Assembly (NCBI GenBank): GCA_964483085.1
Contig: CAYZZX010000003.1
Location: forward strand, 1-64,000
Origin: JALHFZ01 sp964483085
GTDB lineage: Bacteria; Synergistota; Synergistia; Synergistales; Aminobacteriaceae
Length of the DNA stretch: 64,000 bases
Direction: 5' to 3'
The notes below the pieces were generated by a model. That model saw only the letters and a list, made by a program, of their open reading frames with translations. It was not told the DNA's origin and ran no database searches. The stretch's first letter is position 1. Every line of letters begins with the position of its first letter. The position numbers and the translations under genes were made by a program. Shown here in pieces: positions 33,126-42,528 of this stretch.

Positions 33126-35405
33126 ATGCTTCTGCACAAAGAAATTCTCGTATCGGGTATTGTCCAGGGTGTAGGATTCCGACCCTTCTGCGCCCGGCTC
33201 GCCCGTATGCTGAATCTGTCGGGCTCTGTCATCAACACCTCGGGGGGCGTAGAGATCGAACTTCTTGGAGATGAAGAGGACATAAAAGAATACGAGAAAA
33301 GGCTCCGGACAGATTCTCCTCCTGCCTCTGTGATTACATCCGTTATCGACCTTCAATCCTTCCCCATTGATCATGGGTTTGCGGAGGGCTTTTTCATCCG
33401 TAAAAGCCGGAAGGAGGACACGCAGCTGGTCCTCATCCCTCCCGATCTGGCCGTCTGCCAAAACTGCCTGGAGGAGATGAGAAATCCGGAAGATCGCCGC
33501 TTCCGCTACCCCTTCATCAACTGCACGGACTGCGGCCCACGATATACCATAATTCGGGCACTCCCCTACGATCGTCCGGAGACTACTATGACCGACTTTC
33601 CCATGTGCTCCGTCTGCGAAGGGGAGTACGGAGATCCTTCCGACCGGAGATACCACGCTCAACCCGACGCATGCTGGAACTGCGGCCCGGCAGTTTGGCT
33701 CACTGACAGTACAGGCCGGGAGATCGCCCGGGGGGACGAAGCTGTGCGGAGATGCTCTGCCCTTCTCGACGAAGGGAAGATCTGCGCAGTCAAGGGCATC
33801 GGAGGGTTCCACATCGCCTGCACACCCTTCAAAAACGACGTCCTCTCGGAGCTGAGAAAGAGAAAGGGGCGGAAGGACAAACCCTTCGCGATCATGGCCG
33901 CTTCTCTCGAGGAAGCGGAAAAAATAGTCAGGATATCAGCGGTGGGAAAACGCCTTCTTCTTTCTCCCCAGCGCCCCATCGTTCTCTGCTGTCCCCGAAA
34001 AAACCACTCGCTCTCTCCTCTTGTGGCTCCGAATGTGCGCAGCTTGGGGGTCATGTTGCCCTATTCACCTCTTCACTACCTTCTTCTTGATGGAAAATCC
34101 GCCCTCGTCATGACGAGCGCTAATTTTTCAGATGCTCCCATCGTCTCGGACAACCAGGAGGCCCTGTCATCCCTGGGAAAAATCGTTGATTTCTTTCTCT
34201 TCTCGAACCGGGACATTCACATGCCCATAGACGATTCAGTCGCCTCTCCCACGGGATCGACCTACTTTCTTCTTCGAAGGGCCCGGGGGTATACTCCCAT
34301 CCCCATGACCATGAGAAGAAAAGCTCCGGTCATCCTCGGAGCGGGAGCGGAGATGAAAGCCTCCTTCTGTCTGAGCCGCGATTCCCTAGTCTTTCCGGGG
34401 CAGTATCTCGGCGACATGAAGCAGCGGGGGACAGCCGCCTATTACCAGAGAGGGCTGAATCATTTCCTCTCCCTCTACGCTCTGAAGCCCGAATATCTTG
34501 TCCACGACCTTCACCCTCAGTTCATCTCCACTGCGATTGCCGAAAAAACCATCGGCTCCTTCAAAGGTGAACGACTCGCCGTGCAGCACCACCACGCTCA
34601 TCTTGCGGCATGCTTGCTTGAAAATGACAGTGAAGGACCGGCCATCGGGCTCATCCTCGACGGTACGGGGTACGGCACGGACGGAACGATCTGGGGCGGA
34701 GAAATACTTCTCGGAGACGCCTCGAAATACGAGCGTAGAGGACACTTCCTGCCCTTCCGCCTGCCGGGAGGAGACAAGGCAGTTATGGAGCCCTGGCGCA
34801 CAGCCCTGTCTCTCCTGGCGAAAACCTATGGCGAGGAAGAGGCTGCACGGAAAGCATCGCGGCTCTGGAAGACCGGGAGCGGTACGATGGAACAGGTGCT
34901 GGCACTGCTCCCCTGGTCGCCGGTCACCACCTCCTGCGGTCGTTTTTTCGACGGGGCCTCGGCTCTTCTCGGCCTCGCGGAGACGTCCTCCTATGATGGT
35001 CAGGCGGCCATGGCCCTTGAGGGAATCGCCGAAGGGAGCCTTGCCGCACCCTTTAAAATTTTCCTGGAAGACGGAAGGTATATTCTCGACTGGAGGCCTG
35101 CAGTGAAGTGGCTGATGAATTCAAAAGAAAGCCTCACTCCTGCCATGATCGCCGGAGGAATCCACGGCGGCCTCGCCATAGCCCTTGTAGAGATATGCCG
35201 CACTCTGCGAAAAGAACAGGGCATAAACGAAGTGGTCCTCTCCGGAGGGGTCTGGCAGAACAGGAGGCTCCTTGCCTTTACCCTCAAAGGGCTCAGGGCC
35301 GAAGGATTTCTGCCTCTTGTTCATCGCCTTCTGCCTCCCAACGACGAGTGTGTCTCCGTCGGGCAGGTGGCGGCGGGGGCGGCCCGATGGGGTTCGCCTC
35401 TATGA
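33126..35405 (+). CDS. hypF: carbamoyltransferase HypF, [NiFe]-hydrogenase maturation
   Basis: Makes the carbamoyl precursor of the CN ligands of [NiFe]-hydrogenase. The 759-residue protein has, in order, an acylphosphatase domain (GIVQGVGFRPFCARLA), two zinc-finger pairs (CQNCLEEM, CTDCGPRYT, CSVCEGEYGD, CWNCGP), the YrdC-like domain with KGIGGFHIACT, and the Kae1-like domain with QHHHAHLAACLLEN and ILDGTGYGTDG. ATG 33126 has GGAGG seven bases upstream; the open frame from 32991 is longer but lacks a site. Other hyp or hydrogenase genes are not in the window. The hypF symbol is unrelated to the hypD/hypE used above for hydroxyproline genes. Confidence 0.95.
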   Translation: MLLHKEILVSGIVQGVGFRPFCARLARMLNLSGSVINTSGGVEIELLGDEEDIKEYEKRLRTDSPPASVITSVIDLQSFPIDHGFAEGFFIRKSRKEDTQLVLIPPDLAVCQNCLEEMRNPEDRRFRYPFINCTDCGPRYTIIRALPYDRPETTMTDFPMCSVCEGEYGDPSDRRYHAQPDACWNCGPAVWLTDSTGREIARGDEAVRRCSALLDEGKICAVKGIGGFHIACTPFKNDVLSELRKRKGRKDKPFAIMAASLEEAEKIVRISAVGKRLLLSPQRPIVLCCPRKNHSLSPLVAPNVRSLGVMLPYSPLHYLLLDGKSALVMTSANFSDAPIVSDNQEALSSLGKIVDFFLFSNRDIHMPIDDSVASPTGSTYFLLRRARGYTPIPMTMRRKAPVILGAGAEMKASFCLSRDSLVFPGQYLGDMKQRGTAAYYQRGLNHFLSLYALKPEYLVHDLHPQFISTAIAEKTIGSFKGERLAVQHHHAHLAACLLENDSEGPAIGLILDGTGYGTDGTIWGGEILLGDASKYERRGHFLPFRLPGGDKAVMEPWRTALSLLAKTYGEEEAARKASRLWKTGSGTMEQVLALLPWSPVTTSCGRFFDGASALLGLAETSSYDGQAAMALEGIAEGSLAAPFKIFLEDGRYILDWRPAVKWLMNSKESLTPAMIAGGIHGGLAIALVEICRTLRKEQGINEVVLSGGVWQNRRLLAFTLKGLRAEGFLPLVHRLLPPNDECVSVGQVAAGAARWGSPL

Positions 35406-35411
35406 CGAAAA

Positions 35412-35449
35412 GGGACGGCCCGTTCCGCAAGGGCCGCCCCCGTATTTCT
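35412..35449. terminator. terminator between hypF and glpX
   Basis: GGGACGGCCC (35412-35421) pairs with GGGCCGCCCC (35431-35440) with one mismatch or bulge. TATTTCTTT follows on the plus strand and TTTT on the minus, so it can serve the convergent genes on both sides. Confidence 0.75.
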
Positions 35450-35460
35450 TTATCCCAAGA

Positions 35461-36468
35461 TCACGCCTTGATGACGGTGCTGTACTCTATTCCGCTCACC
35501 TTGGAGAGTTCGGAGAGCTTCTTCGGCATATGAATGCTGTCGACGAAGCGGAGGGTTCCGCTGCGGGAACGCATCACGACGGAACTCGTATGAATCTCCG
35601 TGCCGTCGTACCGCACGCCCTTCAGCAATTCGCCGTCTGTGATTCCCGTGGCGGAGAAGAAGACATTATCACCTTTTACCAGATCTTCAATGGTGAGTAC
35701 GCGGTCGAGTTCGAGCCCCCGTCGCTTCGCCTCCTTCACATCATCCTCGTGTCTCGGCCAGAGCTTGCACTGCATGTTTCCGTTGAGGCATTTGATGGCG
35801 CAGGCCGTGATGACCGCTTCAGGAGAACCGCCGATCCCCATGAGGAGGTCGGCTCCTCCGTGATCCTTGCAGGTCAGCAGAGCGCCGGCGATGTCGCCGT
35901 CGGGGATGAGTTTGATTCTCGCTCCGGCGCTGCGAATTTCTCCCATCAGTTCGTCGTGCCGCGGGCGGTCAAGGACAACGACGGTGATATCGTCAAGAGC
36001 TTTTCCCTTCGCCTCGGCGACCCGGGAAATATTTTCCGCCACAGAGAGGTTGATGTCGATGACCTTCGCCGCCTTTGGTCCGGTGACAAGCTTGTTCATG
36101 TAGTAGATATTCTTCGGATTGAACATAGTACCCTTTTCGGACAGGGCAACAACACTGATCGCGCCGGGAAGTCCGAGAGCTGTGAGGCGTGTTCCGTCGA
36201 TGGGGTCTACGGCGATGTCCACCTCGGGAGAGGAAGCTGCTCCGAGGTTTTCTCCGTTGAAGAGCATCGGGGCATGGTCCTTTTCCCCTTCACCGATGAC
36301 GACTACACCGGACATGGAGACAGTGTTGAGCATGTAGCGGAGGGCGTTTACGGCAGCACCATCCGCCATGTTTTTGTCCCCTCTGCCCATCCACCGTCCC
36401 GCCACCATAGCTGCAGCCTCGGTAGCCCGTACAAGCTCGAGCGCAAGGTTCCTGTCAGGAGCAAACAT
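35461..36468 (-). CDS. glpX: fructose-1,6-bisphosphatase class II
   Basis: Gluconeogenic phosphatase producing fructose 6-phosphate. The 335-residue protein has GlpX landmarks: RWMGRGDKNMADGAAV, the metal-binding VVVIGEGEKDHAPML, VDIAVDPIDGTRLTALGLPGAIS, GGADLLMGIGGSPEAVITACAIK, and FFSATGITDGELLKGV. It is the last gene of a long minus-strand series, 21 bases after purB. Gluconeogenesis fits growth on amino acids. Confidence 0.95.
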   Translation of the reverse strand: MFAPDRNLALELVRATEAAAMVAGRWMGRGDKNMADGAAVNALRYMLNTVSMSGVVVIGEGEKDHAPMLFNGENLGAASSPEVDIAVDPIDGTRLTALGLPGAISVVALSEKGTMFNPKNIYYMNKLVTGPKAAKVIDINLSVAENISRVAEAKGKALDDITVVVLDRPRHDELMGEIRSAGARIKLIPDGDIAGALLTCKDHGGADLLMGIGGSPEAVITACAIKCLNGNMQCKLWPRHEDDVKEAKRRGLELDRVLTIEDLVKGDNVFFSATGITDGELLKGVRYDGTEIHTSSVVMRSRSGTLRFVDSIHMPKKLSELSKVSGIEYSTVIKA

Positions 36469-36489
36469 GATTTCTCCTCTCCGAATCGA

Positions 36490-37800
36490 TTATTTTATGT
36501 CCTGGTTCAATGAAAACCGCGAAAAGATTTCGTCCTCCCACCGAAGATAATACTCCGGCTCGAAGAGTTCAGCCAGCTCTTCTGAAGAAATACGGGAGCG
36601 GATCCTTTCATCCTCTGTCAACAGCTCCGAAAAGGATTTCTGCCCCTTCCAGCACGCCATGGCGTTTTCCTGCACGATGGAATACGCCTCCTCTCTGCTC
36701 AGGCCGAATCGTTCTACCAGGTCGAGAAGGACGCGCTGACTGTACACCAGCCCCCTGGTTATTTCAAGATTTTCCTTCATTTTCTCGGGATTAACCTGCA
36801 TATCTTCTACAATATAGATCATCTTGTTCAGCATATAGACCACGATATGAAAAGCATCAGGCCAGATGACCCGCTCGGCGGAAGAGTGGCTGATGTCCCG
36901 TTCATGCCACAGAGCCATATTCTCCATGGCGGTGAGGGCGTACCCCCGCAAAAGCCTGCTCATTCCGCAGATCCGCTCGCAGAGAATGGGGTTTTTCTTG
37001 TGGGGCATGGCGCTTGACCCCTTCTGACGGGCACCGAAGGGCTCGAGGGCTTCCAAGACCTCCGTTCGCTGAAGATGGCGGACCTCCGTGGCGAAACGCT
37101 CGAGACCGCCTCCAAGAAGGGCCAGGGCATTCATCATATTGGCGTGCCGGTCTCTTTGCAGTATCTGGGTTGAAACGAGAGCAGATTTCAGTCCGAGCAG
37201 CTCGCACACTCTTTTTTCGATGGAGGGTTCGCAGTGAGCGTAGGTGCCGACAGCTCCCGAAATCTTTCCGTAGCTGATCTGCTCCGTCGCGAGGCTCAGC
37301 CTTTCCCGGTCTCTGGACAGCTGATAATGCCAGTTGAGCAGCTTCAGACCGAAGGTTGTAGGCTCCGCGTGGATGCCGTGGGTTCGACCAGTGCAGAGAA
37401 CATGGCGAAATTCAAGAGCCTTTTTTCCAACGGCATCGATGAGCTGGGCAACCTTTTCGTCCACTACAGCCAGGGACCGCTTCAGGGCGAGGGACGAAGC
37501 CGTGTCGATGACATCACTGCTCGTCAGACCGAGGTGAATATATCGGCCGTTCTCTCCCACCGTTTCCGCCACCGAAGAGACAAAGGCGATCATGTCATGC
37601 TGTACTTCCTGCTCTATCTGGTCAATCCTTTCGATATCGAAGGAGGCCTTGGCTCGGATATCCTCGTAGGCTTCGGAGGGAATGACTCCCCGCTCTCTCC
37701 ATACTCCGCACACCGCGAGTTCCACCTCAAGCCAGGTTCGGAACTTGCTCTCTTCGCTCCAGAGGGCCTGTATCTCCGGAACTTCATATCTGCCGATCAT
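36490..37800 (-). CDS. purB: adenylosuccinate lyase
   Basis: Acts twice in purine synthesis, on SAICAR and adenylosuccinate, releasing fumarate. It is 436 residues with the fumarase-superfamily signature GSSAMPHKKNPILCERI, the substrate-binding THGIHAEPTTFGLKLLNWHYQ region and HLGLTSSDVIDTA. Its start overlaps the stop of the DUF4416 gene as ATGA. No other pur genes are nearby. Confidence 0.95.
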   Translation of the reverse strand: MIGRYEVPEIQALWSEESKFRTWLEVELAVCGVWRERGVIPSEAYEDIRAKASFDIERIDQIEQEVQHDMIAFVSSVAETVGENGRYIHLGLTSSDVIDTASSLALKRSLAVVDEKVAQLIDAVGKKALEFRHVLCTGRTHGIHAEPTTFGLKLLNWHYQLSRDRERLSLATEQISYGKISGAVGTYAHCEPSIEKRVCELLGLKSALVSTQILQRDRHANMMNALALLGGGLERFATEVRHLQRTEVLEALEPFGARQKGSSAMPHKKNPILCERICGMSRLLRGYALTAMENMALWHERDISHSSAERVIWPDAFHIVVYMLNKMIYIVEDMQVNPEKMKENLEITRGLVYSQRVLLDLVERFGLSREEAYSIVQENAMACWKGQKSFSELLTEDERIRSRISSEELAELFEPEYYLRWEDEIFSRFSLNQDIK

Positions 37801-38339
37801 AGGGGGTTCCTCCTTCTATTCATTTCGCTGATCCATCGGTTCCGCACCTTGGAAAGAAAGGGATCGTACCGGCCCGATGCGAAGTCGGGAAAGGTGTAAT
37901 CGAAGGGCTCCCATTTCCCGTAACGATAGCGGAGGGTAACCTCCGCCTTAATTCCCTTTCTGAGATATATCCTGTGGGCGTGGTCCTTCTTGGAGCCCAG
38001 GACGAGGCGGGCACCGTTCACGTACCCGGGATCGATGTTCACCGCCCGGGGTGTTCTGCTTTTTTCCTCAAGGGCGCAGGAGACCAGCTTCCACTCAGGG
38101 AGTTCTCCTCCGTCCCGAAGCCCGGAAAAGGAGAGAAATCTTCGGTGAAGAAGGGGAGCTATTTCAGCGTAATAGTCGGTGTGGGAAAAAGAGAAGGGTT
38201 CACTGACCTCCTCGGGCTCGCCCCAAAGAGCGGTGAGGGCGTCAACAGTCCACATCCACAGCCTTTCGTCCGGATAAAGAACTCCCGCAAGGAGCTTCAC
38301 GGGATAGAAAAAGGATTCGTCCGTCTCAATCCTGTCCAT
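37797..38339 (-). CDS. DUF4416 family protein
   Basis: A 180-residue protein of a conserved family without a defined role. Landmarks I associate with DUF4416 are VKLLAGVLYPDERLWMWTVDALTALWGE, FSFSHTDYYAEIAPLLHRRFLSF, VNIDPGYVNGARLVLGSKKDHAHRIYL and EVTLRYRYGKWEPFDYTFPDFASGRY. ATG 38339 was preferred over a TTG three codons upstream; neither has a clear ribosome-binding site. It overlaps the previous gene by 14 bases and purB by four, so it is translationally coupled to both. Confidence 0.78.
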   Translation of the reverse strand: MDRIETDESFFYPVKLLAGVLYPDERLWMWTVDALTALWGEPEEVSEPFSFSHTDYYAEIAPLLHRRFLSFSGLRDGGELPEWKLVSCALEEKSRTPRAVNIDPGYVNGARLVLGSKKDHAHRIYLRKGIKAEVTLRYRYGKWEPFDYTFPDFASGRYDPFLSKVRNRWISEMNRRRNPL

Positions 38340-39102
38340 TGCGCACAAGAAGGTAGCCGAGAACCTTTCCCTCCCAGAGGCAAGGAAGGCACTCTTCTCC
38401 GGTACTTGGTTTAAAGGAGGGAAGCACGTCCGATCTGCTGGTGATCTTTCCCTCTCCGCGAAATTTTTCTACGAAAGCTTTACCCACCGCCGCCCACCAG
38501 GATATCTCCCGGGCTGAAGTGACGTCGGCGGAAACATCCTCAGCGAGATAGATCTGGGGCGCGATCTCCCGAAAGAGAAATGTACCTGCAAGGGGCTCGA
38601 GTACGAACTCCTTTTCATCCGGCAGGTCATCTAAAAGGCCGTTCAGGGAGACACCCTGGAGGAGTATCCGCGCCTTTTCGTTCAGAACAATTTTTCCCGA
38701 GGCCACGGATACGAGGGGAAGAGGGACGTTCCACCAAGAGGGGGTATCCGCTCCGGTCGGACGAACCGGGGTCGAAAGGGCAAGGCTTCCCGCAGGAAGG
38801 ACCTCACATCCTTCTTCATTCACTGCCAGAACAGAGGTTCTGTCCTTGAACAGATTTTTTCCCGCGATTTTCTTCTGTATATTTGCGGATGACAGAAGCT
38901 CGGGAATATCTCTCACTTTCTTTTCGCCGTACCCTCGTTCGAGGATCGCAACCACCTGATCCTTTGTGAAGATGGCCGATTCCCCGCGGATGAGCGGAGC
39001 ACAGTGCTCCACACCGTGAAGATAGAGGTTCCTGAGCAGGGTGGAAAGAGAGGAATCTAGATTCAGCTCCTCCTGAGGCTTTTGCCCGTCCCTAGATTTC
39101 AT
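38326..39102 (-). CDS. hypothetical protein between ftsY and DUF4416 gene
   Basis: Unrecognised 258-residue soluble protein. No signal peptide or membrane segment. The middle has a beta-rich stretch (LPLVSVASGKIVLNEKARILLQGVSL), and the end contains a CLPC pair and KVLGYLLVRNGQD. The start overlaps the ftsY stop by four bases, and both overlaps show it is expressed within this operon. The ending resembles a PAS- or roadblock-like strand pattern, too weak to assign. Confidence 0.7.
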   Translation of the reverse strand: MKSRDGQKPQEELNLDSSLSTLLRNLYLHGVEHCAPLIRGESAIFTKDQVVAILERGYGEKKVRDIPELLSSANIQKKIAGKNLFKDRTSVLAVNEEGCEVLPAGSLALSTPVRPTGADTPSWWNVPLPLVSVASGKIVLNEKARILLQGVSLNGLLDDLPDEKEFVLEPLAGTFLFREIAPQIYLAEDVSADVTSAREISWWAAVGKAFVEKFRGEGKITSRSDVLPSFKPSTGEECLPCLWEGKVLGYLLVRNGQD

Positions 39103-40028
39103 ATTTTCTTTTCTCCCAGGAGCGCCCGAACGAATTCCTGAGGATCGAAGGGACGAAGGTCCTCTTCTCCCTCGCCGAGCCCCACGTACCGCACGGGAAT
39201 TTTCATTCTGTCAGCAATGGCCAAAAGGATGCCTCCCTTGGCGGTATTGTCGTATTTCGTCAGCACAATTCCGGTCAGAGGAATTACCTCGTTGAACTTC
39301 TCGGCCTGGGCAAGGCCGTTTTGTCCCATAACAGCATCGAGGACGAGAAGGACTTCCAGGCGGTCCTCCAGCAGCTCTTTTTTGAGCACCCTGTGGATCT
39401 TCGCCAGTTCTTCCATGAGGTTGTGTTTCGAATGAAGTCGCCCGGCAGTGTCTACGATGAGAACGTCTGCTCCCGCCGCTCGAGCGGCCTGCAGAGCGTC
39501 GAAAGCGACAGCTGCCGCATCGCTTCCCTGCTGCTGGGCGATGACCCTTACTCCGGAGCGGTCTCCCCATACCTTGAGCTGCTCGATGGCAGCGGCGCGG
39601 AAGGTATCCGCGGCGGCGAAGAAGATTTTCTTGCCCTCCTTAGTCCACCTGGACGCCAGCTTACCGGCTGTGGTCGTCTTGCCGCTTCCGTTCACGCCGA
39701 TGAGCAGGAGGACCGTCATCCGCCTCTTTTCCAGCGGAAGGGGCTCACCCATTTCCGGAACTTCTTTGAGCTCCCGGACGAGCATGGTTTCAAAAATCTC
39801 GAAGAGAGCGGCAGGAGTCGTAATGTAATTTCTTTCCGCTTCCATCCTCAGCGTATCAATGAAACGAATCGTGAGGTCAAGCCCCACATCGCCGCCGATG
39901 AGCACTCCCTCGAGGTCCTCCCAGAAGGCTTCGTTGAGCTGGTCACCTGCAAAGAGACCTGAAAGCCCCTCGCTCCAGCGTTTCCGGACACCTTGCAACC
40001 CCTGCCTGAGCTTATCGAAAAAAGCCAC
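39099..40028 (-). CDS. ftsY: signal recognition particle receptor FtsY
   Basis: GTPase that receives SRP-ribosome complexes at the membrane. The 309-residue protein has a short N-domain without the long acidic A-domain of E. coli. The G-domain has GVNGSGKTTTAGKLASRW, FFAAADTFRAAAIEQLKVWG, LIVDTAGRLHSKHNLMEEL and GLGEGEEDLRPFDPQEFVRALL. The base-recognition motif reads LTKYDNTAKGG where LTKLDGTAKGG is usual; the specificity Asp is kept. It follows ricT after 22 bases. Confidence 0.95.
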   Translation of the reverse strand: MAFFDKLRQGLQGVRKRWSEGLSGLFAGDQLNEAFWEDLEGVLIGGDVGLDLTIRFIDTLRMEAERNYITTPAALFEIFETMLVRELKEVPEMGEPLPLEKRRMTVLLLIGVNGSGKTTTAGKLASRWTKEGKKIFFAAADTFRAAAIEQLKVWGDRSGVRVIAQQQGSDAAAVAFDALQAARAAGADVLIVDTAGRLHSKHNLMEELAKIHRVLKKELLEDRLEVLLVLDAVMGQNGLAQAEKFNEVIPLTGIVLTKYDNTAKGGILLAIADRMKIPVRYVGLGEGEEDLRPFDPQEFVRALLGEKKI

Positions 40029-40050
40029 TTTTCCCCCTCACTTCCACAGA

Positions 40051-41373
40051 CTATTCGGCCTGATCCTGAGGGTGCTGGGTCTGATCCCGTTTATCCCTCG
40101 GCGGACGGCGTTTCCGGGAGTTCGAACGGCGTTTCTGTACGTTCTCATCCCGGGATTGGTTTTTATCAGGGCTCTTTGCGGAGCCCTCTCCGGCAGAAAT
40201 CTCAGCCGGCTGCGATTTTACTGTCTCAGGCTTATTCTCTCCCGAGGGTTTTTTTCTCCGTCTCCGGCGCTTCTTGGGAGCGCCTCCTGCGGATGGCGTC
40301 CCCTCTTCGGACTTCGCTTTTTCAGGAGACTCTGTCTTGCTCCCGGCCTGTTCCTGCCGCTTTTTCTCGGGACGGGGACCTTTTTTCTCTCCATCGGTCT
40401 TTTCGAAGGAACTGCCGACTTCTCCTGAAGGAGATCTGCGGGCTCGTGTGCCGCCATCGGGAGCGTTTTTCTTTTCCTTTTTTTCCCCTTCATCTTCCCA
40501 GGGTTTTCCTTCAGTCACGGTATCCCGGAACCTGGCAAAATCTCCGGTCTTCACGAGAATATTTCTCCCGTCAGGGCAGCGCACTCTCACGGACTCCGTA
40601 GAAAGATCCACTCCGTCGATCATGTAGGTGCCGCTGTTGGTTCGTATCTTCGACCCTGGATTTGGAAGGGTTTTCCACAAAGAGGCATACATGTGATGTT
40701 CAAAGGACATACAGCACATGAGTCTGCCGCAGATCCCGGATATTTTCGTCGGATTCAGGGCGAGATTCTGTTCCTTCACCATTTTTATGCAGATGGGGTT
40801 GAACTTGTGAAGCCAGTAGCTGCAGCAGCACCGCTGTCCGCAGGGGGCGAGCCCCTTGACCGTCTTGGCTTCATCCCGAACGCCTATCTGGCGAAGTTCG
40901 ATCCGGGTTTTGAATTCCTTCGCGAGGTCCCGGACGTACGCCCGGAAATCCACCCGCTGTTCCGAGGTGAAATAAAAGAAGAGTTTTTTCCGGTCGAGAA
41001 GGAACTCCACATCCACAAGCTTCATGGATATTTTATGATTACGAAGCAAGGTTCTGGCGCGAAGGAGGATATCGTTCTCCTCTTCTCTCGCTTCCGTCGC
41101 GGCCTTATGATCTTCATCGGTGGCGGACCGGAGAAATGTGATCTCCTGCAGGGAGGGTTCACCGCCCTTGACCTGGCCGTCGGATGAATCATCGCCGCAG
41201 GAAGAACGGTATCGCTCCTCCTGTTCCTTCGAGAGGGGGCCTCCGATGAGCGCCATTTCGATCCCTCTCATAGTTTCCACGGCAAGCCACGCCCCCTTGG
41301 GGGGTATGGGGTCTTCCACTGTCATCAACCCGAGATATCGGGGTTTACCAAAGATTGCCAAACAGATGCTCAA
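40051..41373 (-). CDS. ricT: PSP1-domain protein RicT/YaaT with long charged tail
   Basis: Homologue of B. subtilis YaaT (RicT), part of the Fe-S-containing Ric complex that affects RNase Y-dependent RNA processing. The PSP1 core spans residues 15-265 of 440 and has the cysteine cluster GLAPCGQRCCCSYWL, CIKMV and GICGRLMCC, with VDVEFLLDRKKLFFYFTSEQRVDFRAYVRDLA. The remaining 170 residues are low-complexity, rich in Lys, Arg, Glu, Ser and Pro, and include RRRRRKK and KRRSNSRKRRPPRDKR. I placed the start at TTG 41373, nine bases after AGGAGG, overlapping the end of holB. The gene order tmk-yaaR-holB-ricT copies the Firmicutes arrangement. Confidence 0.85.
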   Translation of the reverse strand: MSICLAIFGKPRYLGLMTVEDPIPPKGAWLAVETMRGIEMALIGGPLSKEQEERYRSSCGDDSSDGQVKGGEPSLQEITFLRSATDEDHKAATEAREEENDILLRARTLLRNHKISMKLVDVEFLLDRKKLFFYFTSEQRVDFRAYVRDLAKEFKTRIELRQIGVRDEAKTVKGLAPCGQRCCCSYWLHKFNPICIKMVKEQNLALNPTKISGICGRLMCCMSFEHHMYASLWKTLPNPGSKIRTNSGTYMIDGVDLSTESVRVRCPDGRNILVKTGDFARFRDTVTEGKPWEDEGEKKEKKNAPDGGTRARRSPSGEVGSSFEKTDGEKKGPRPEKKRQEQAGSKTESPEKAKSEEGTPSAGGAPKKRRRRRKKPSGENKPETVKSQPAEISAGEGSAKSPDKNQSRDENVQKRRSNSRKRRPPRDKRDQTQHPQDQAE

Positions 41374-42115
41374 AAACAATCCCCTCCTTGAGAGCAAGCA
41401 CTGTCAAATCAAGAGCCATAGTTCTGGAAAGGCGCTTCGTCTCGAGGATGACCCTCAGGCGGTCAATGGTGCCCGCTCTTTCGAAGGCGTTTCGGTGAAG
41501 TTCATAGCGTATCCATGGGCCGAACTGGCTCAGTAGATCGGGAAGTTCAGCGGTTGAAACAAGGGCAAGCCATTCCGCCCATTCACTCTCCGTCTCCGGC
41601 GGCGGCTCCATCTTCTCTTCCGCCGGAATCCGAAAGGGAAGCAACCACGACCGGCTCCGCAGCGTGGGGAGAAGAAGCGCTTCGTCGGAGAGGAGAAAGA
41701 GGAGAACACCATAGCCCGGCGGTTCTTCCGCCAGCTTCAAAAGGCTGTTTGCGGCCGGAAGAAGGAGTGTGTCTGCGGAATACACAAGGGCGACTCTCCT
41801 TGAGGCCGCTACGGGACGATAGGCCATGGAAAGAATGAGCTCCCGGCATTGTGCGATGTTGGGTGCTGCCCCCTCCGATCCGGCCTTCAGGAGGTCGGGA
41901 TGCTCCTCTCCTACCCAACCGGCACAGGAGGAACAGCCATCTTTCCCCGTTCCGCTGCTGCAGAGCAGAAGGCGGGCAACCGCAACTCCGAGGGCCTTAT
42001 GAAGCTCTGGAGGAGCGCAGAGAGCGGCGCACTGGGGAAAAAGGCCTTCTTCAGCAAGCCCCCGAAGCCTTTTCCAGGCCTCAGATTCCGCTAGAGCAGA
42101 ATTGAGAGAAGGCAT
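41345..42115 (-). CDS. holB: DNA polymerase III delta' subunit-like protein
   Basis: Clamp-loader subunit of the replicative polymerase. The 256-residue protein is short but keeps YSADTLLLPAANSLLKLAEEPP and the TLRSRSWLLPF sensor-like motif of delta'. It lacks an obvious intact P-loop at the start, as expected for delta'. Between yaaR and ricT as in Bacillus. It overlaps both neighbours. Confidence 0.85.
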   Translation of the reverse strand: MPSLNSALAESEAWKRLRGLAEEGLFPQCAALCAPPELHKALGVAVARLLLCSSGTGKDGCSSCAGWVGEEHPDLLKAGSEGAAPNIAQCRELILSMAYRPVAASRRVALVYSADTLLLPAANSLLKLAEEPPGYGVLLFLLSDEALLLPTLRSRSWLLPFRIPAEEKMEPPPETESEWAEWLALVSTAELPDLLSQFGPWIRYELHRNAFERAGTIDRLRVILETKRLSRTMALDLTVLALKEGIVFEHLFGNLW

Positions 42116-42528
42116 CCCTTGATTTCCTCCATGAGCTGAAGCATTTTCGTCCGTTCTCCTTCCCGCAGGAAGATATCCTCAAGTTCGACCAGCGCCGACT
42201 CCACTTTCTCGACAGTCACGTAGAGATTGCGGTCTGTTCGCCGCCATTTCATGTCCCTCCGGAGCTTCATCCCCCCCACGGCTCGCCGGAGAAGCTCTTT
42301 GACGAGGGTTCGGTACTGAAGGAGAAGACCTTCCGTGGGAAAACGGGAGAGCTTTTCGCCCAGAGAGTTCAGTCTTTCCGCAAGTTCCTTTGCTTCGGCG
42401 TCTGCCAGAGAGAGGAGGAAAGGCTGTGAAGAAACCTCCTCCACGGATCCTGAAAATGCCCCTCTTTTGGACAGTCTGTCTGAATTCCCTCTGCCTACCT
42501 TTCCATCGCCGCTCTTTTTGACCCTCAC
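42091..42528 (-). CDS. yaaR: YaaR family protein (DUF327)
   Basis: A 145-residue helical protein of unknown function. The conserved part is FLLSLADAEAKELAERLNSLGEKLSRFPTEGLLLQYRTLVKELLRRAV followed by RRTDRNLYVTVEKVESALVELEDIFL, as in YaaR. The first 30 residues are basic and poorly conserved. It overlaps tmk by four bases and holB by 25. Position between tmk and holB supports the call. Confidence 0.85.
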   Translation of the reverse strand: MRVKKSGDGKVGRGNSDRLSKRGAFSGSVEEVSSQPFLLSLADAEAKELAERLNSLGEKLSRFPTEGLLLQYRTLVKELLRRAVGGMKLRRDMKWRRTDRNLYVTVEKVESALVELEDIFLREGERTKMLQLMEEIKGCLLSILL

